A stretch of DNA of 64,000 nucleotides from Symsagittifera roscoffensis (GCF_963678635.1 NC_087064.1:72537465-72601464), one strand, 5' to 3'; positions 21,966 through 33,553 are shown, numbered from the stretch's first letter. Program-made: numbers and translations. The notes: generated by a model not told the origin, from the sequence alone.

Positions 21966-23249
21966 GCTTGCAACAACTAGTCAACGTTGAGGTCATCTCA
22001 AACAAAAAACCTATAGATTGGATCGGAACATTTATTTTATATTCCATTTAAAATGTTTGCAAAATAATCAGGGCTCATGAAGAGCAAGTGCATTCAAACT
22101 TAATTTTTTTTAATGCTTCTATTAACGTTACAAAAAAAATTTGAAATAAACTTTGTATGAAAAAAAAAAATTCAGAAAAACTTGAAAATTAAAAATCAAT
22201 TTATAGACAGGTTCGCAGAGAATGTTTTTTTTCTGATTGATGAATAGAAAAACTCTTTTTTCCAACCCCCTACCCATAGATGAAATTCAGTTTTGAAAAA
22301 TCATTTCATCATTGCTATATTAGGGTGAAAGATGGCATGTCGCCCAAACTAATTTTCGTTAACATATGTGACTCATCTTTAGCCATAGATCATTGTTTTT
22401 AGCCATCGATCCTTGTTTGTAAAATCATTTTCCTTTGCCCTTGATCCAAGGAATCAAAAAAATTCCGTCAATTGTATTGCAACAGATACTTTGATTGTGT
22501 CTACGCTACTGGCAATATTAAGATTTTAGGTCGCGCCAAGATGCGCAAATCTTTTTGGCTGCTCAGAGCCGCAGAGAATTTATTTTTTTGCGTAAAAGTG
22601 CAAAATATGTTTTTGAGACGCGCAAAATTGCGGAAAATTTTTTTTTGGAAGCAGCAACTCACATAAAAAACTTTGCACTTTTTGGAAGCAGCAACTCACA
22701 TAAAAAACTTTGCACAAAGTAGCTATTTAACATTTCTGGGTCGCCATGATTGCAGAATATCTTTTTGAAATGGCACTATCGCGACAAACTTTTTTGGGTT
22801 GCCGAAAATTTTTCGGTTCTGATTCATGATGTTCATAATAAAAATCGCTTAGAAGAAATTTTCATTTTAAATAATTTTTGAAGTGTGAGACAGAAAGATA
22901 ACATTGGTGAACAGAAAAACTCCATGCTAACTTACGCGCTTCGTTTAAAGTTCTACCAAATAAAACTCCTGTAGAACAACTCCTCTTAACAAAAAAATAC
23001 AAAGAAAAGAACTTAGGGTTTAATTTTCCCATGTTGAAGCTAATTACAAAAATCATAAAAGGATGCTGGGGTAGCGAAAAAAAACTGAGCAATTTTGCGC
23101 AGCCAAGAACGTTGTGCGCACCTTTGCGTGACCCAGAAACATATATTGCAACTGGAAGCGACAAAATTTTTTTGCATGGGTTTGCGTAGATTTGAGCGGC
23201 CCAAAATAAGTATATCGTGAGAACGTAAAAACAAAGACAGTATCTTTTA
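21966..23249. other. Degenerate short-repeat region left of element E
   Basis: Non-coding. From about 22510 it is dominated by loose copies of a motif like TTGCGCRGCCAAAAA in both orientations. The same motif continues on the right side of element E (29147-29800), so E inserted into this older repeat region. Confidence 0.5.
22643..22714. repeat. Tandem duplication of a 36-bp unit
   Basis: A unit starting TTGGAAGCAGCAACTCACA and ending ACTTTGCAC occurs twice back to back with no visible differences. A recent local duplication within the degenerate repeat region. Confidence 0.85.
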
Positions 23250-23640
23250 CAGGGGCGGATCTAGGATTTTCTCGAGGGGGTCGGATTTTCAAAAATTTTT
23301 CGAAAGTTTGTCGACTTTTTTTTACGTCGCCCGAATTCATTTTTCGAGCTCTCCCTAGCCCCTAAGCACTGTTTTTAGTCCCTGTTTTGGCCAAACTTTC
23401 TGCGCCGCAGGATAAATTTCCAAAAAAAAACAGGCTAAAAGGCGTTTTTAGGCACTTTTTGGAAAATGTTGACCAAAAAATCGCGTTTTTTCGACGCGCG
23501 CTCCCCCCTCAAAATTAGTATATATTCACGCCGAAGGCTCCTTCAGAAAAATTTAATGGTCGGTCGGCCAAAAATGGATTTCTTAAAAAGTACCAAAGGG
23601 GTGACTCTTTGGGTCAGCAGGGTGTCGAATCCCTGAGGAA
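23250..23640. repeat. DNA-transposon-like repeat, copy 1
   Basis: Begins CAGGGGCGGATCTAGG, an end sequence typical of some animal DNA transposons and MITEs (hAT-like, from memory of such ends). Its later part, about 23440-23640, recurs at 29205-29400 with many changes. No transposase frame is visible. Confidence 0.45.
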
Positions 23641-23775
23641 ACGCTGAAAATACTCTACGCAACTTAGTGCAGCCAAAAATTTTTTTACTGGACTCATTGC
23701 AATTTTGTTCAAACCAAAAAAATGCGTTGCGACTTTGCGCGGCTAAAAACGATGCGTTGCCCTCTTTCTGAGTGT

Positions 23776-23972
23776 TGATATAGGGACCAGTTTTGAGTTT
23801 TTGTAAGTTTATATGAGTTTGACCTTTCTGTCTGGGGACCTGCTGATGTGACCTTGCGATTGCTTTCGTCCGGCATGAGCTAAAACAGTGAAGTGCAATA
23901 AGATTTAGATTTGATGCCTTACAGTTGCCTTGCAATTAAACTTTACACACTATACGTTTTACATCTTCAACA
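23776..23972 (+). repeat. 5' LTR of element E (197 bp)
   Basis: TGATATAGGGACC at the start and CATCTTCAACA at the end give TG...CA. Read by eye, it differs from the 3' LTR at 11 positions, so the insertion is older than copy C. Confidence 0.93.
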
Positions 23973-25376
23973 TGGCGCAGCCAGCGGAAAGAAAAGGAGG
24001 AAGGAAAAAACCGCTAAATATATTATCATTCTGGGACGCACGGACGCCAGAGCCCCCAACATACTGGGGGAGTGGAACATAAAGTACCACTGGGGCATGA
24101 TAGCGAAATATGACATCGATCCCGATGATTTTTATTTTGCGCGTACTCTAAATGCAGCGGCCATTGCAGCGTTACCGGAGGAAGTCAATGGGAAAAATCG
24201 AATCGAGGCGGAGAAAAAGCTGAAATCTAATCTATATATCTGTATTGGAGATGAAGCGCAGAGGACATGTAAAGCCCGAATACCGGCGGTGAATGTTAAA
24301 ACGGAGAGGTACCCACGGGTGCTAGACGAAATGCAAAATTTCTTCAAACGCGAACGAAACGTAACACATGAGCGAGGACTATTCTACGGGAGAAAGCAGA
24401 GGGAGAATTAAATTTTCGAGAGTTAAGCGCCCTCGCTGGAAGGTGTGAATTTGCTAACGCGGCCGAGAATATTCGTAATATTTTTATTATGAATGTGAGT
24501 GAATCTGATTGCCAAAGAGAATTGTCACGGTCAACCAAGTTACCAGAGGAGGTATAAAGGATAGCATTATTGTATGAGAGAGGTGAACGCGCATATAAAT
24601 CCTATACCGGAAAACCGGCTTCGTCCGCGCCGCAGATAACCAAAAAACACGAGCCAAATAGTAATATCAGAAGGGGACAAGAATATTTCAGAGCTCGAGC
24701 ACGCGGTGTACGCGGAAGATATACCCCCAGGATCAAGCAGCGGAGGCGGAAATAATCGTAGGTGTTATAATTGTTTCGCGCCGATTTTTACGCTGGAACA
24801 TATCGCGAGTTGTCCTGCGAAAGGAGCAACATGTAATGGGTGCCGAAAAATGGGGCATTTTGAACGCACTTGTAGGGGAGTTAGAAGAGGAATTAACCAG
24901 TGGAGAGGACGAGGACGAGTAGGACTAGTGAGGGACAAAAATGAGCATCACCAAAGCATGCATAGTGTAGACAATGCATCGGAAGATCAGGTGGCATGGG
25001 TGAATCAGCAGGGATGCGGGAAGAATGAATCCATGTCGTCGGGATCCGATGATTACATGGTGATGTCAATCAAGAAAAAGAACGTGATGGAGTTGAAGAT
25101 TCCAGTGGCCAGAGTTCAGGATAGCGGATCTCCTGTGACGATTTTCAGCATGACGGACCTGAAAGCAGCATTAGGTAAAACTAATCTTCATTTACAACCA
25201 TCTGAAGAAGAATTCTTGGACTACAATAAAAACCAAATACACATACTTGGGAAAGTAGCGGTGACGACGGCGTTAAACGGCTGGGCTGCCCCAGCGCAAG
25301 TGTCAGTAATATCAGGAAAGCATCAGTCAATCCTTGGGCGCGGTTTGATGGGTACCCTAGGCCTGGAGTTGGTGTA
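23972..25376 (+). pseudogene. Gag-protease pseudogene of element E
   Basis: The first frame from ATG 23972 soon shifts to the frame seen at about 24060-24411. Zinc knuckles lie at about 24757-24876: CYNC...HIASC, then CNGCRKMGHFERTC, which fits C-x2-C-x4-H-x4-C. The protease active-site motif is DSGSP at about 25120-25134, followed by a flap-like region and the ILGRG motif near 25333. Stops at 24409 and near 24556 and a frame change before 24706 break the gene. Confidence 0.85.
23973..23990 (+). promoter_or_regulatory. Primer binding site of element E
   Basis: TGGCGCAGCCAGCGG follows the LTR with no gap. TGGCGCAG-type sites are common in gypsy elements. A gag start codon overlaps the LTR end (ATG at 23972). 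Confidence 0.6.
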
Positions 25377-25386
25377 ACGAGGAAAA

Positions 25387-27776
25387 GTGATGGGAATCAC
25401 GGGGGAAGGGAGCAGCCAGGAAGAAGAGGGATACGATGAATTACAAACATATTTCTGTAAGTTGTATCCAAATTTATTTACCAGGATAGAAAAAATCCGA
25501 AACGCTAAAGTAAGAGCCGAATTCTTTGAAAATCTAAAACCGATACAGCAAAAAGGGCCTCGGGTGCCTATAAGTCTACAAGATAAAGTAGACAAGGAAA
25601 TAGACCGGTTGATAAAAGAAGGCCATATCATAAAAATACACGAATGTTCGGATGAGTATTTTTTCTCTCCTATAGTAATCACAGTAAAAAAAGATGGAAG
25701 CATAAAATTGGCCTTGGAATCAAGAGAACTTAACAAGCAGGTACACAAGAATAAGTACCAAATGCCAAACATTGACGAACTAGTCGACGTGATAAGTCTA
25801 ATAATTGAAAAACGAAAAGCGGGGGATGTATATTGTACAACATTGGATTTCACGTATGCGTACGGACAAGTTTCATTGGAACAAAAGACTAGCGAACAGT
25901 GCAATTTTTCATTAGAAGGCGGAAAATCGACGGGAACATATCGTTTTAAAAACGGGTTTTACGGGCTCACATCAATGCCGGCGGAGTTCAGAAAGTGATT
26001 GATAATTTTTTAAGGAATTTCCCCTGGCAAATGCTTTCATAGAAGACATCTTAATTGCGTCAAAGGGAACAAGAGTAGAGCACATTGCATTAGTGGAAAA
26101 AATTTTGAAAAAGTTGGACGTATCAAACGTTTCCTTAAAACTACGGAAAAGCGAATTTAGAAAACCGATTGTAAATGGTTAGGGTTCCGAATCAGAAAAA
26201 ATGGCATCGCGCCATCGGTTCGGAAAACACATGCAGTAGAAGATTTGAAAATCCCGAAATATAGGAAACAACTGAAATCACTAATGGGTTCTATGCACAG
26301 TTTGCATAAATTTTTGCAAAAACCGTTACGACCGTTACTCAGTCAGAACAACGATTTTGTCTGGACACCGAATTGCGGGAACGCATTTCAACAATTGAAA
26401 TCTCTAGTGAAAAACATTGTAGAGCTTAGGCATTTTGATATTCACCGTGAGACTAGAATAGTTTGTGATGCTAGTCACGATGGCCTAGGAGCCGTTTTAG
26501 AACAGTACGGTGCCAGCGGTTGGCACCCAATTTCCTTTGCGTCACGCTATCTTAATCCAGCCGAGAAAAAGTGTTCTACAAACAAATTGGAGTTACTCGT
26601 GGTAGTGTGGGCAACGGAAAAATTCCGAAACTATATCTACGGATGTTATTTCACGGTTGTATTGGATCACAAGGCGTTACTTACACTATTAAATTCATCA
26701 CCAAAAGGAAATAAAACATTTTTAGTCGGCTAACTCGATGGTACGATCGTTTGCTACCGTATGATTTCAAATTTGAACATAGACAAGGGTCAAAAATGGG
26801 AATGGCAGATTGTTTGTCTCAGTTTCCATATGCAGCGGCACCCAAAACAAGTCATTAAGATGAAAGTTTTGCAGTAGCGAAAATAAAAATGATAAATGAT
26901 GCATTAAATCCTAGGGACCAGTTAAATCCTAGGGGTCAAAAAAGGAATCAAATTCGAGAAACTCCGTTAGTAGAGAGCGGACGATCATACTTGTACTCAA
27001 AGAGAAAAGTTGTATCCAATGAAACTGGAGGGAAATTAGAATATGCAAATATTAACCGTGAGAGCAAGCGCTCACTAGAGGGCGTGGTTACATGCAACCG
27101 GCGGTTAGCCAATCAGAATCGAGATGTTTGCATACCGAAGGAAATATGCAAATTACGAAGCAAGAAAATCAGTACGTTATCAGTTGTTCTCAGTACGTAA
27201 AATCAAGTTGTCGATTGAAAGAAACAATCAAAACAAGTATGTCATCTATAAATTCTCCAGAGAAAACCGATCCGAAAACACGTTCTGCTGTTGTAAAGAC
27301 ATCGACCCATTTTGGTAAGGTAAAACTCAATGTAGTATTAAATAGAGTGCAAAATCAACCGCCGAGTGTGAGTTCAGATTCCGATAAAGAAATTTTACCT
27401 CCAGATAAAATTTTTCCGAAAAAAAACGAATTCGAAAAAACTCAACACCATTGTTTCATTCCCGCATCAATTCTCCGGATTGTGTTATTCCCTTGCGCAT
27501 AGTGAAAATTGGATTTATTCAATAGTACCTACTGATAGTTGAATAGTTAAGAAAATTGATTACCCAAAAATTCTAAATTTGAAATTAGTTGAAGCTAATT
27601 TGGAAAAAGACCCGATACTGAACGCAATCCGCGACGCGATACGAGACAAGGACCCACGGCCCATGGATGTTATCGCCAGACTGGGACAATACTGTGCTCA
27701 ACATTTCAATGATTTCGCTGTGCGCGAAAGTTGTTTGTGGATGGATGGCCGACTGGCTATACCGAAGGACATCTAA
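25387..27776 (+). pseudogene. Pol pseudogene of element E (RT, RNase H, integrase start)
   Basis: RT: TTLDFTYAYGQ carries the first catalytic Asp, and GFYGLTSMPAEF precedes a frameshift near 25998. FIEDILIAS is the YxDD equivalent with the first Asp replaced by Glu. RNase H: VCDASHDGLGAVLEQ, STNKLELLVVVW and VLDHKAL at about 26460-26680. A frameshift follows at about 26730. The 27579-27776 frame resembles the region before an integrase zinc finger; the H-C-C part continues in broken form to 27930 and the core is gone. Confidence 0.85.
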
Positions 27777-27826
27777 TCAGCAGTATTGATCCAATTGCAT
27801 TACAACCATCACGGGCGGGACAAAAT

Positions 27827-27880
27827 GCTCATGCATAGGAACCGCTCATGCATAGGATACCGCTCATGCATAGGAACCTC
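27827..27880. repeat. Triplicated 14-bp motif in element E
   Basis: GCTCATGCATAGGA occurs three times (27827, 27844, 27862) inside the broken integrase zinc-finger region. A local slippage duplication; it contains the palindrome ATGCAT. Confidence 0.85.
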
Positions 27881-28039
27881 GCGGCCACAGCAAAATTCTG
27901 TAAAAGCTGCCTTAAGCAGGTAAAAACCTTAAACCGGACATTCCAAAAAGTGATATGGGGGACAGTTCTAACATACGTCCTAACATAACTACGAGAAAAT
28001 ATGAACTACAAATTTGGATTAATGATCTCCCGTGCGCTG

Positions 28040-28800
28040 AGCGATTTACAATTTGTTCCTCACTGTAGAACTAAACTGACGCCAATTGAGGCTTATCATG
28101 GAAGAGAAGCTAATCTCTACTGAATCTCCACTGGGAAAAGCGCAGCGATCTCGTGTACGCCCCTGAAAACCGAAAAACGCGAGGATCCTGGATGAGAACG
28201 AGTTAGCTGAGGCTAGAGAGGAACCTAAAGCGCCAGAAGTACCCAAGGTACCAGAGTGGCTAAAGCGCCCCAGGACAAGCACCACGACGGTCTACCAACG
28301 GTCCGGGAAAACGGACCCAAAAGATCCAAGGAGGTATAAACGTTTACCATTAAAAATTGAAAAATTGACGAAACATACGGTGCAAATGGAAAAGGATCAT
28401 TACTAAAGAGAAATGGTGTTTCGTTTAGATCGGCGGCTGAAGAGAGTAGAATTGAAAAAGGGACCGACGCTGATACCCCGGGGCCGAGTAAACCAAGGGA
28501 ATCTAAAAGTAAAGCGGGGGACAACGGAAAGGAGTATCCAGAAAAGAAACGGGCGATGAAACGAATAGTCGAGAGCAGCGAAGACGAGAGCGACGAGAAG
28601 GCGAAGCAGAGCAAAGTACAGCTACGGAAAACCAGGCGAGCGGGGTGGACGAACCGTCGGGAACGGAAAAATTGATAGTACCAATAACCGTCGGTAACAA
28701 GGGAAAGTTGAGTGAGGAAGCAACGCGCCGATCGACGCGACAACGAAGAGGAGTGGACCAAATGGGTGGAGTGATGATTCACCGTATCGAACATAAATGA
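28040..28800 (+). pseudogene. Decayed pol C-terminal region of element E
   Basis: Sense frames are rich in Lys, Arg, Glu and Pro with frequent stops (for example around ELAEAREEPKAPEVPKVPE). Position between integrase and the 3' LTR suggests the pol C-terminal tail. No domain is recognisable. Confidence 0.45.
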
Positions 28801-28949
28801 GTAAAAGGAAAAAGGACTCAGGGAGAGGGTTGGAAAGTATGCCGAAAAACTCATTTTGAAACTAAAACTGTTCATTAAAACTACGGAAAAATTTATGAGT
28901 ATGATAAATTTTCAATCTGAGATTTAAAATTTATTTGTGGTTGCCCAAA

Positions 28950-29146
28950 TGATATAGGGACCAGTTTTGAGTTTATGTAAGTTTATATGAGTTTGACCTT
29001 TCTGTCTGGGGACCTGCTGCTGTGACCTTGCGATCGCTATCGTCCGGCATGTGCTAAAACAGTGAAGTGCAGTAAGATTTAGATTTGATGCCTCACAGTT
29101 GCTTTGCAATTAAAATTTACACACTCTACGTTTCACATCTTCAACA
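28950..29146 (+). repeat. 3' LTR of element E (197 bp)
   Basis: Same length as the 5' LTR, with start TGATATAGGGACC and end CATCTTCAACA. Confidence 0.93.
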
Positions 29147-29204
29147 GTGCGTTTGCACGACCAAAAATACTCTCTGCGAACTTGCGGGACCCAACATTTT
29201 TGAA

Positions 29205-29410
29205 AAAACAGACCAAAAAGGAGCGTTTTTTTTCGGCGCACGCTCTCTCAAAACTAGTGTAATTTAGCGCCATATGCGCTTTTAGAAAAACTGTAGGGTC
29301 AGTCAGCCAAAAAGGAATATCTCAAAAAAGTGTACAAAGGGGGGACCCTTCGGGTCGGCAGGGGGTCAAATCCCTGAGAGGGGGCGTCCGCCCTCCCCCT
29401 CCGAATCCGA
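29205..29410. repeat. DNA-transposon-like repeat, copy 2
   Basis: Matches about 23440-23640 through GACCAAAAA, CGTTTTTT, GGTCRGTCRGCCAAAAA, GGGTCRGCAGGG and AATCCCTGAG. The right end CCCTCCCCCTCCGAATCCG resembles the inverse of the CAGGGGCGGAT end at 23250. It suggests that element E inserted inside, or between two copies of, such an element. Confidence 0.45.
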
Positions 29411-29952
29411 TGGTGTCGAACGTCACAAATTTGCAAGACTTGTGTCGCCAGTATTCCTTAAATATGATTAAATAATAAAAAAAATAGAATTCATGCTTTT
29501 CGCATGAATATTGGAAAGGAAGCTTGAAGTGTAACATTTCTTGAAATAGAATTTCAATATTGTTGAAACCTTCTTTTTGACAAGTTGGATTGCCAAATAA
29601 TGCGTTGATTATCCTTCCAAGTTTTAACGGTAATATCCAACTACTGATTGTCCTACGCAAAAACATTTCATTAACCGTATTGTTTCCTACAGCAGATGTC
29701 CCAAAAAAAGTTTTTGAGTGACATATGTTGCGGCTTTGCGCAGTTTCAAGCTGCAAATTTGCGCTAAATTGAGGATTTTGCGTGACCATTCTTAGGTATG
29801 CCGTGTTTGTGCTCGTGCGCGACTTATGTCAGGACTTGAGTCAAGTCGCGGGCCTCAGCCCGGGTAAACATCGCACTTGATAAACGCTACCGCTTATATA
29901 AAAAAGCGAGAGTGTTATATCATCTGCTGAATTGCTTCAGAAACTGCCGCAG
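29411..29952. other. End of intron 1
   Basis: The remainder of the degenerate short-repeat region, to about 29800, then the 3' end of intron 1. The preferred acceptor is CTGCCGCAG at 29944-29952. Alternatives in the same phase are TTGCTTCAG (ending 29940) and GCGAG (ending 29910). Confidence 0.4.
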
Positions 29953-30150
29953 ATCCTGACTGTGATTGTGAACGCGTATGTGTTGTGGTGTTTCAAGGCA
30001 AAAGAAGAGTTGAGATGTGGCGAGTACTTTCTAATATTCTACCAATCGTTGCTCGATTTCATCTGCGTTTTCGCGTCCATTGTATATACCACGATGACAG
30101 CAATAAGTTTTGTATTCGAATATTGCGATAGAAAACAATATATTATGACG
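29953..30150 (+). CDS. GPCR exon 2: TM1 to TM2 and first extracellular loop
   Basis: Encodes 66 residues in phase 0. It completes TM1 with N65 (the N1.50 position), then an intracellular loop, then TM2 with LLD (D93, the sodium-site Asp of class A receptors) and hydrophobic sequence up to about residue 108. The donor is ACG|GTAAGA at 30151. The exact start could be 29911 or 29941, both also phase 0; 29953 was chosen because it gives a charge-free TM1 with exon 1. Confidence 0.72.
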
Positions 30151-30657
30151 GTAAGAAAAGTTTTGTGTTTCGACTTTTGTAACAAAAGTAACGGAGTATT
30201 TGTGCTCGGGGTGGTTTTTTTTTCTTCGGATAAGTTTCAACTTTTTAACTAGCCATTTTAGACGAAATTTTTTAACTATCATTCGAAAGGCATTGTTGTC
30301 CTAAGCTCAAATTTGAAAAGATATTTCACCTGTGATCATTTTTCGTAAAGTTACGGTGGTTTAAAGATTGCCATTTTGGCCAATTTGGGACAATTAACGC
30401 GCGATAAATTTTGCGCTGTTAACGCGTAAGCGGAGATTTAATCCGTCTTAGAAATCGTTCCAAATTGGTTGAAGGAAGCTTAATTGCCAGTATTGATTTG
30501 TTACTAGGAGCTAGGATTTGTCACTAGGAGCATATCACTTTGTACTTTATTTGGTGTGTGGGGGATGATTATCACAAAAAAGCTCAAATTTATTGGAAAA
30601 AAATTTCGTTTTATTTTAAAATCTTTAGTTTTTTCATGTTAATGCTGCTCCATAGAC

Positions 30658-30712
30658 CTTAAAAGGCAGTCGGACCGTTCAGGGCTTGGCCCTGATGCGA
30701 GCAGTTTTGTTT
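30658..30712 (+). repeat. Foldback/MITE terminal sequence in intron 2
   Basis: CTTAAAAGGCAGTCGG through GATGCGAGCAGTTTTGTTT. It is the inverted counterpart of 52981-53040, including flanking sequence upstream (TTCATGTTA...ATAGAC), so both derive from the same longer repeat. Confidence 0.6.
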
Positions 30713-31189
30713 ATGATGGCGAAACAATAACGCGAAAAAATTATATGCTTGCAAAATATCATGCACTACAAAATTGTTCCAAATTGAAGGCAAGCTTATT
30801 GGTCTTATCAATTTTGTAACACTAAAACTTAGACACTTGATTTTGACATTGTTCAGAATTAACAACTATAGCCCGGGTTGACCGGCTTTTGTATGACATG
30901 TTTTTGAATGCCTTGATCAATGTTTGGTAATTTAAAAATTCAAATTTTAGAAATAATCATCTTTGAAAATTATTGCCAAAATTTAAAAGTTCATTATTTT
31001 CATTATATTGTTTGTCTGAGACAGAAGTAACACATATCAGGCTGTTTCCAATGCATTTTCAATGCGAAAAGGCCAAACCGTTGGTTACTACGTTTGAGTA
31101 ATCAAGGTTTATGTCATTTGTGTTCGGTTACGAACACAACCACAAAATTTTGAGAAATAAAATGTAAAAAATCAATATTTTTGGTTTAT

Positions 31190-31304
31190 GGAAAAATGCT
31201 AGTCATACAATTTCCATATATGAAAAAAATACTAATCATAGACCTTTCATGCAATTTTTTGTACGTATGGAATTGCATGAAAAGTGTATGACTAGCATTT
31301 TTCC
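31190..31304. repeat. Inverted repeat with 19-bp perfect arms
   Basis: GGAAAAATGCTAGTCATAC at 31190-31208 and its exact complement at 31286-31304, separated by 77 bp. Sequence after each arm also shares CCATATATG. Non-coding, within intron 2. Confidence 0.85.
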
Positions 31305-31428
31305 ATATATGGAAATTGTATAACTAGTATTTTTGGTCATCCCGGGAGATTTTGCAACCACGCAATCCCTTTTCCACGGATTTCGTAGAAACTAAATATG
31401 AGTGCAAAATAAGTAGATCTAATTGATA

Positions 31429-32328
31429 ACAGGACTGCTCGTATATCAGGGCAAAAACTTGAATGTTCCGACTGCGCTTAAGTGCAATTAAATTTTTTTG
31501 GTTGAATAATTGTCAAAGTAATTGAGGAAGATTTTTTTCATTGTTTCTCCATTTTATGTAACGCTATGTAAAATACTGAGGGTGTGTTTAGCGTCTCGTA
31601 TCGATACAATAGAATTAAATTGCTGGCCTCAATTCAATTAGGAACGCAATAATTCGCTTCTTACGCGTGTTATAAGTGAGCAGTATATCGCACTTTATTT
31701 ATTCCAAACTGGCCAGGCAAAGTAGCAATCTTCAAACGCCCGTAATTTTACAAAAAGTGATCTTAAGTGAAATATCTTGAGCTTAGGATAACAGCTCAAA
31801 TAGTATAAAAATGTTTTGTCGAAAACACGTTTTAAACAAGTCAAAAATTGATATTCCGCACTTTTTTCGAAAGTCGGGAAAAACCTCGTAAAATCATTTT
31901 CGAAGTTTTTAACGACATCTAGAATACAAAAATTCTTATACTAGCTCAGAGATATTGTTATTCTAAGCTCAAATTTAAAAAGATATTTCAACTGTGATCA
32001 TTTTTCGTAACGTTACTTGCGTTTGAAAATTGCTAATTTGGCCAAAAGTGCAATATTTTGCGTACTTATAACACGCCTAAGAAGCATGTTCATGCGTTCC
32101 AAATTGAATTGAGGCCAGCAATTTAATTCTATTGTATCAATACGAGAAGCTAAACACACACACTCAGTGTTTTACATAGCGTACATAAAATGGAGAAAAA
32201 AGAAAAACAACTTTTTTCTTAATAAGTTTGTCAGTATGTCAGTTATTCAACAAAAAAATTTTTTTCAATTGACCTTAAGTGCATTTGCAGCATTCAGGGT
32301 TTTACCCCGATTTACGAGCAGTCTTGTT
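31429..32328. mobile_element. Foldback (MITE-like) DNA element of about 0.9 kb
   Basis: The left 350 bp and right 350 bp are inverted copies of each other with substitutions. The outer ends are AGGACTGCTCGTATATCAGG at 31431 and its counterpart ending ACGAGCAGTCTTGTTT at about 32328. Further in, ACTTAAG, GGCCTCAATTCAATT and AAATATCTT blocks are mirrored. There is no ORF, so it is a non-autonomous element. A possible AATTGAT duplication flanks it. It fills most of intron 2. Confidence 0.75.
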
Positions 32329-32689
32329 TGAAATTGATTTTTGATTAGTTTTTCTATCAATCACATCTATTTATTTTGCATTCAAAGTTAATGTCTACGA
32401 CATTATTATTTTATCCCCCCTAAATAGACTGGGGAGGGGATTCGTATGCTCAAACAGTTAATTTCTTTTTTCAAATACCAAATTTTGCTCATTTGTAGAC
32501 TTAATAGCGTTCAAAGGGCATTGATACAGCAACATTTGTAAGACAACAACTTAAATCAACTTATGTGGAGCAGTTTTTCAATGTTTCAAGAAAAATTGGT
32601 TAAGCAATCGGGTTAACCGAGCGACAATCCCCAACTGAGCTCACATACTGCATTGTCGCAGCAGATTTTAAAGTTGGAGATTTTTACAG

Positions 32690-33001
32690 GTGTGGGAGAA
32701 AGATTTGGCACAAATCTGGTCATGTAACGGAGTATTTGCTCAAGGAATGGATGCGAACATCTACAAAACATTTCAAGACAAGCTCCGTTGGCCCTTTCGA
32801 GTTTTGGAGGGGATCAACTACTATACGAACTGCTATTGCCTAATCGCACTGGCTTATGAAAGATATGTGTACACAGTCAAGTACTCGGAAGTCAAGGTGT
32901 TGCTCAGCACTCGGCGCCGAACCATCATTTACTCAACAATCGGAGTACTGTCTGCAGTGATTCCTGCACTTCGTATCGTCGATGTTTATGTCACAAAACA
33001 T
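32690..33001 (+). CDS. GPCR exon 3: TM3, second intracellular loop, TM4
   Basis: Acceptor TTTTTACAG ends at 32689 and donor CAT|GTAAAG starts at 33002, both phase 0. It encodes 104 residues (125-228): extracellular sequence with one Cys, TM3 ending in ALAYERYV where ERY (181-183) replaces the canonical DRY, a basic loop (STRRR), and TM4 (about 203-223). The residue 25 positions before R182, normally the disulphide Cys, is Arg here. No stops interrupt the exon. Confidence 0.8.
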
Positions 33002-33027
33002 GTAAAGTACCATAAGTTATACTTTTG

Positions 33028-33200
33028 CCTCTAATTTTTTGACAGCCGCCACTAAATTTTCGACCATGCAGCGACTAATTTTTCGATCATACCGCCACTA
33101 ATTTTTCGACCATGCCGCGACTAATTTTTCGACCGACCCGACTATTTTTTCGACCATATCGAGACTAATTTTTCGAACGCCGCGACTAACTTTGATTCGA
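33028..33200. repeat. Minisatellite 1 after exon 3
   Basis: About six degenerate units of roughly 24-27 bp built on CGCGACTAATTTTTCGACCAT. It starts only 27 nt after the exon 3 donor. Confidence 0.8.
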
Positions 33201-33208
33201 TCGCACCG

Positions 33209-33328
33209 GTCGTGGTTAACATTCCTTTGGTCGAGACAGTCGCGGTTAACTTTCCTTTGGTCGAGGCGTTGGCGGTTATCTTTCCTTCAGTCGCGCCGGT
33301 CGCGGATAGCTTGCCTCTGTCCACAAAG
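33209..33328. repeat. Minisatellite 2: four 30-bp units
   Basis: Four consecutive 30-bp units (33209, 33239, 33269, 33299) based on GTCGCGGTTAACTTTCCTTT plus GGTCGAG. The 30-bp period keeps one frame open on the minus strand (33142-33516, repeats of S-T-K-G-K-L-T), but nothing else suggests coding. Confidence 0.85.
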
Positions 33329-33459
33329 TCTGTAAAGACCAAAATGTCCATTTTTGGTCGAGGCAGTCTGGAAATACCAAATTGTGGTCGTAACCGTCTG
33401 ATCATAAAACTACAACCTCGAGCCGGGATATGTTTTTTCCTATAGTTCGGAAATTTGTT

Positions 33460-33553
33460 CAGAACGGTTTTCAGTATACTTTGCATTTCCGTAGCTAAGA
33501 CTGTTATAACAGCCATGCCTACGGAAATTCAAAGTATACTGAATTCCGTTCTG
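33460..33553. repeat. Hairpin: inverted duplicate of an RT segment
   Basis: Arms 33460-33494 and 33519-33553 are 35 bp each with three mismatches, around a 24-bp spacer that itself contains CTGTTATAACAG. The right arm is part of a gypsy RT reading frame; the left arm is its inverted copy. Confidence 0.8.

Larger units (their letters stand above)
23776..29146 (+). mobile_element. Gypsy-like LTR retrotransposon E (two LTRs, broken ORFs)
   Basis: A 5.4-kb + strand element with matched 197-bp LTRs. The flanks GTGT (23772-23775) and GTGC (29147-29150) look like a 4-bp target duplication with one change. It contains gag with two zinc knuckles, protease, RT, RNase H and an integrase start, but frames are shifted and the integrase core is missing. 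It lies in intron 1 of the receptor gene, in sense orientation. Confidence 0.92.

Noticed and set aside
22643-22714. Possible CRISPR-like repeat
   Set aside because: Only two units with no spacers, in a eukaryotic genome; it is a simple tandem duplication.
33142-33516. 124-codon minus-strand ORF with S-T-K-G-K-L-T repeats
   Set aside because: Created by the 30-bp period of the minisatellite; no start context and no other coding evidence.
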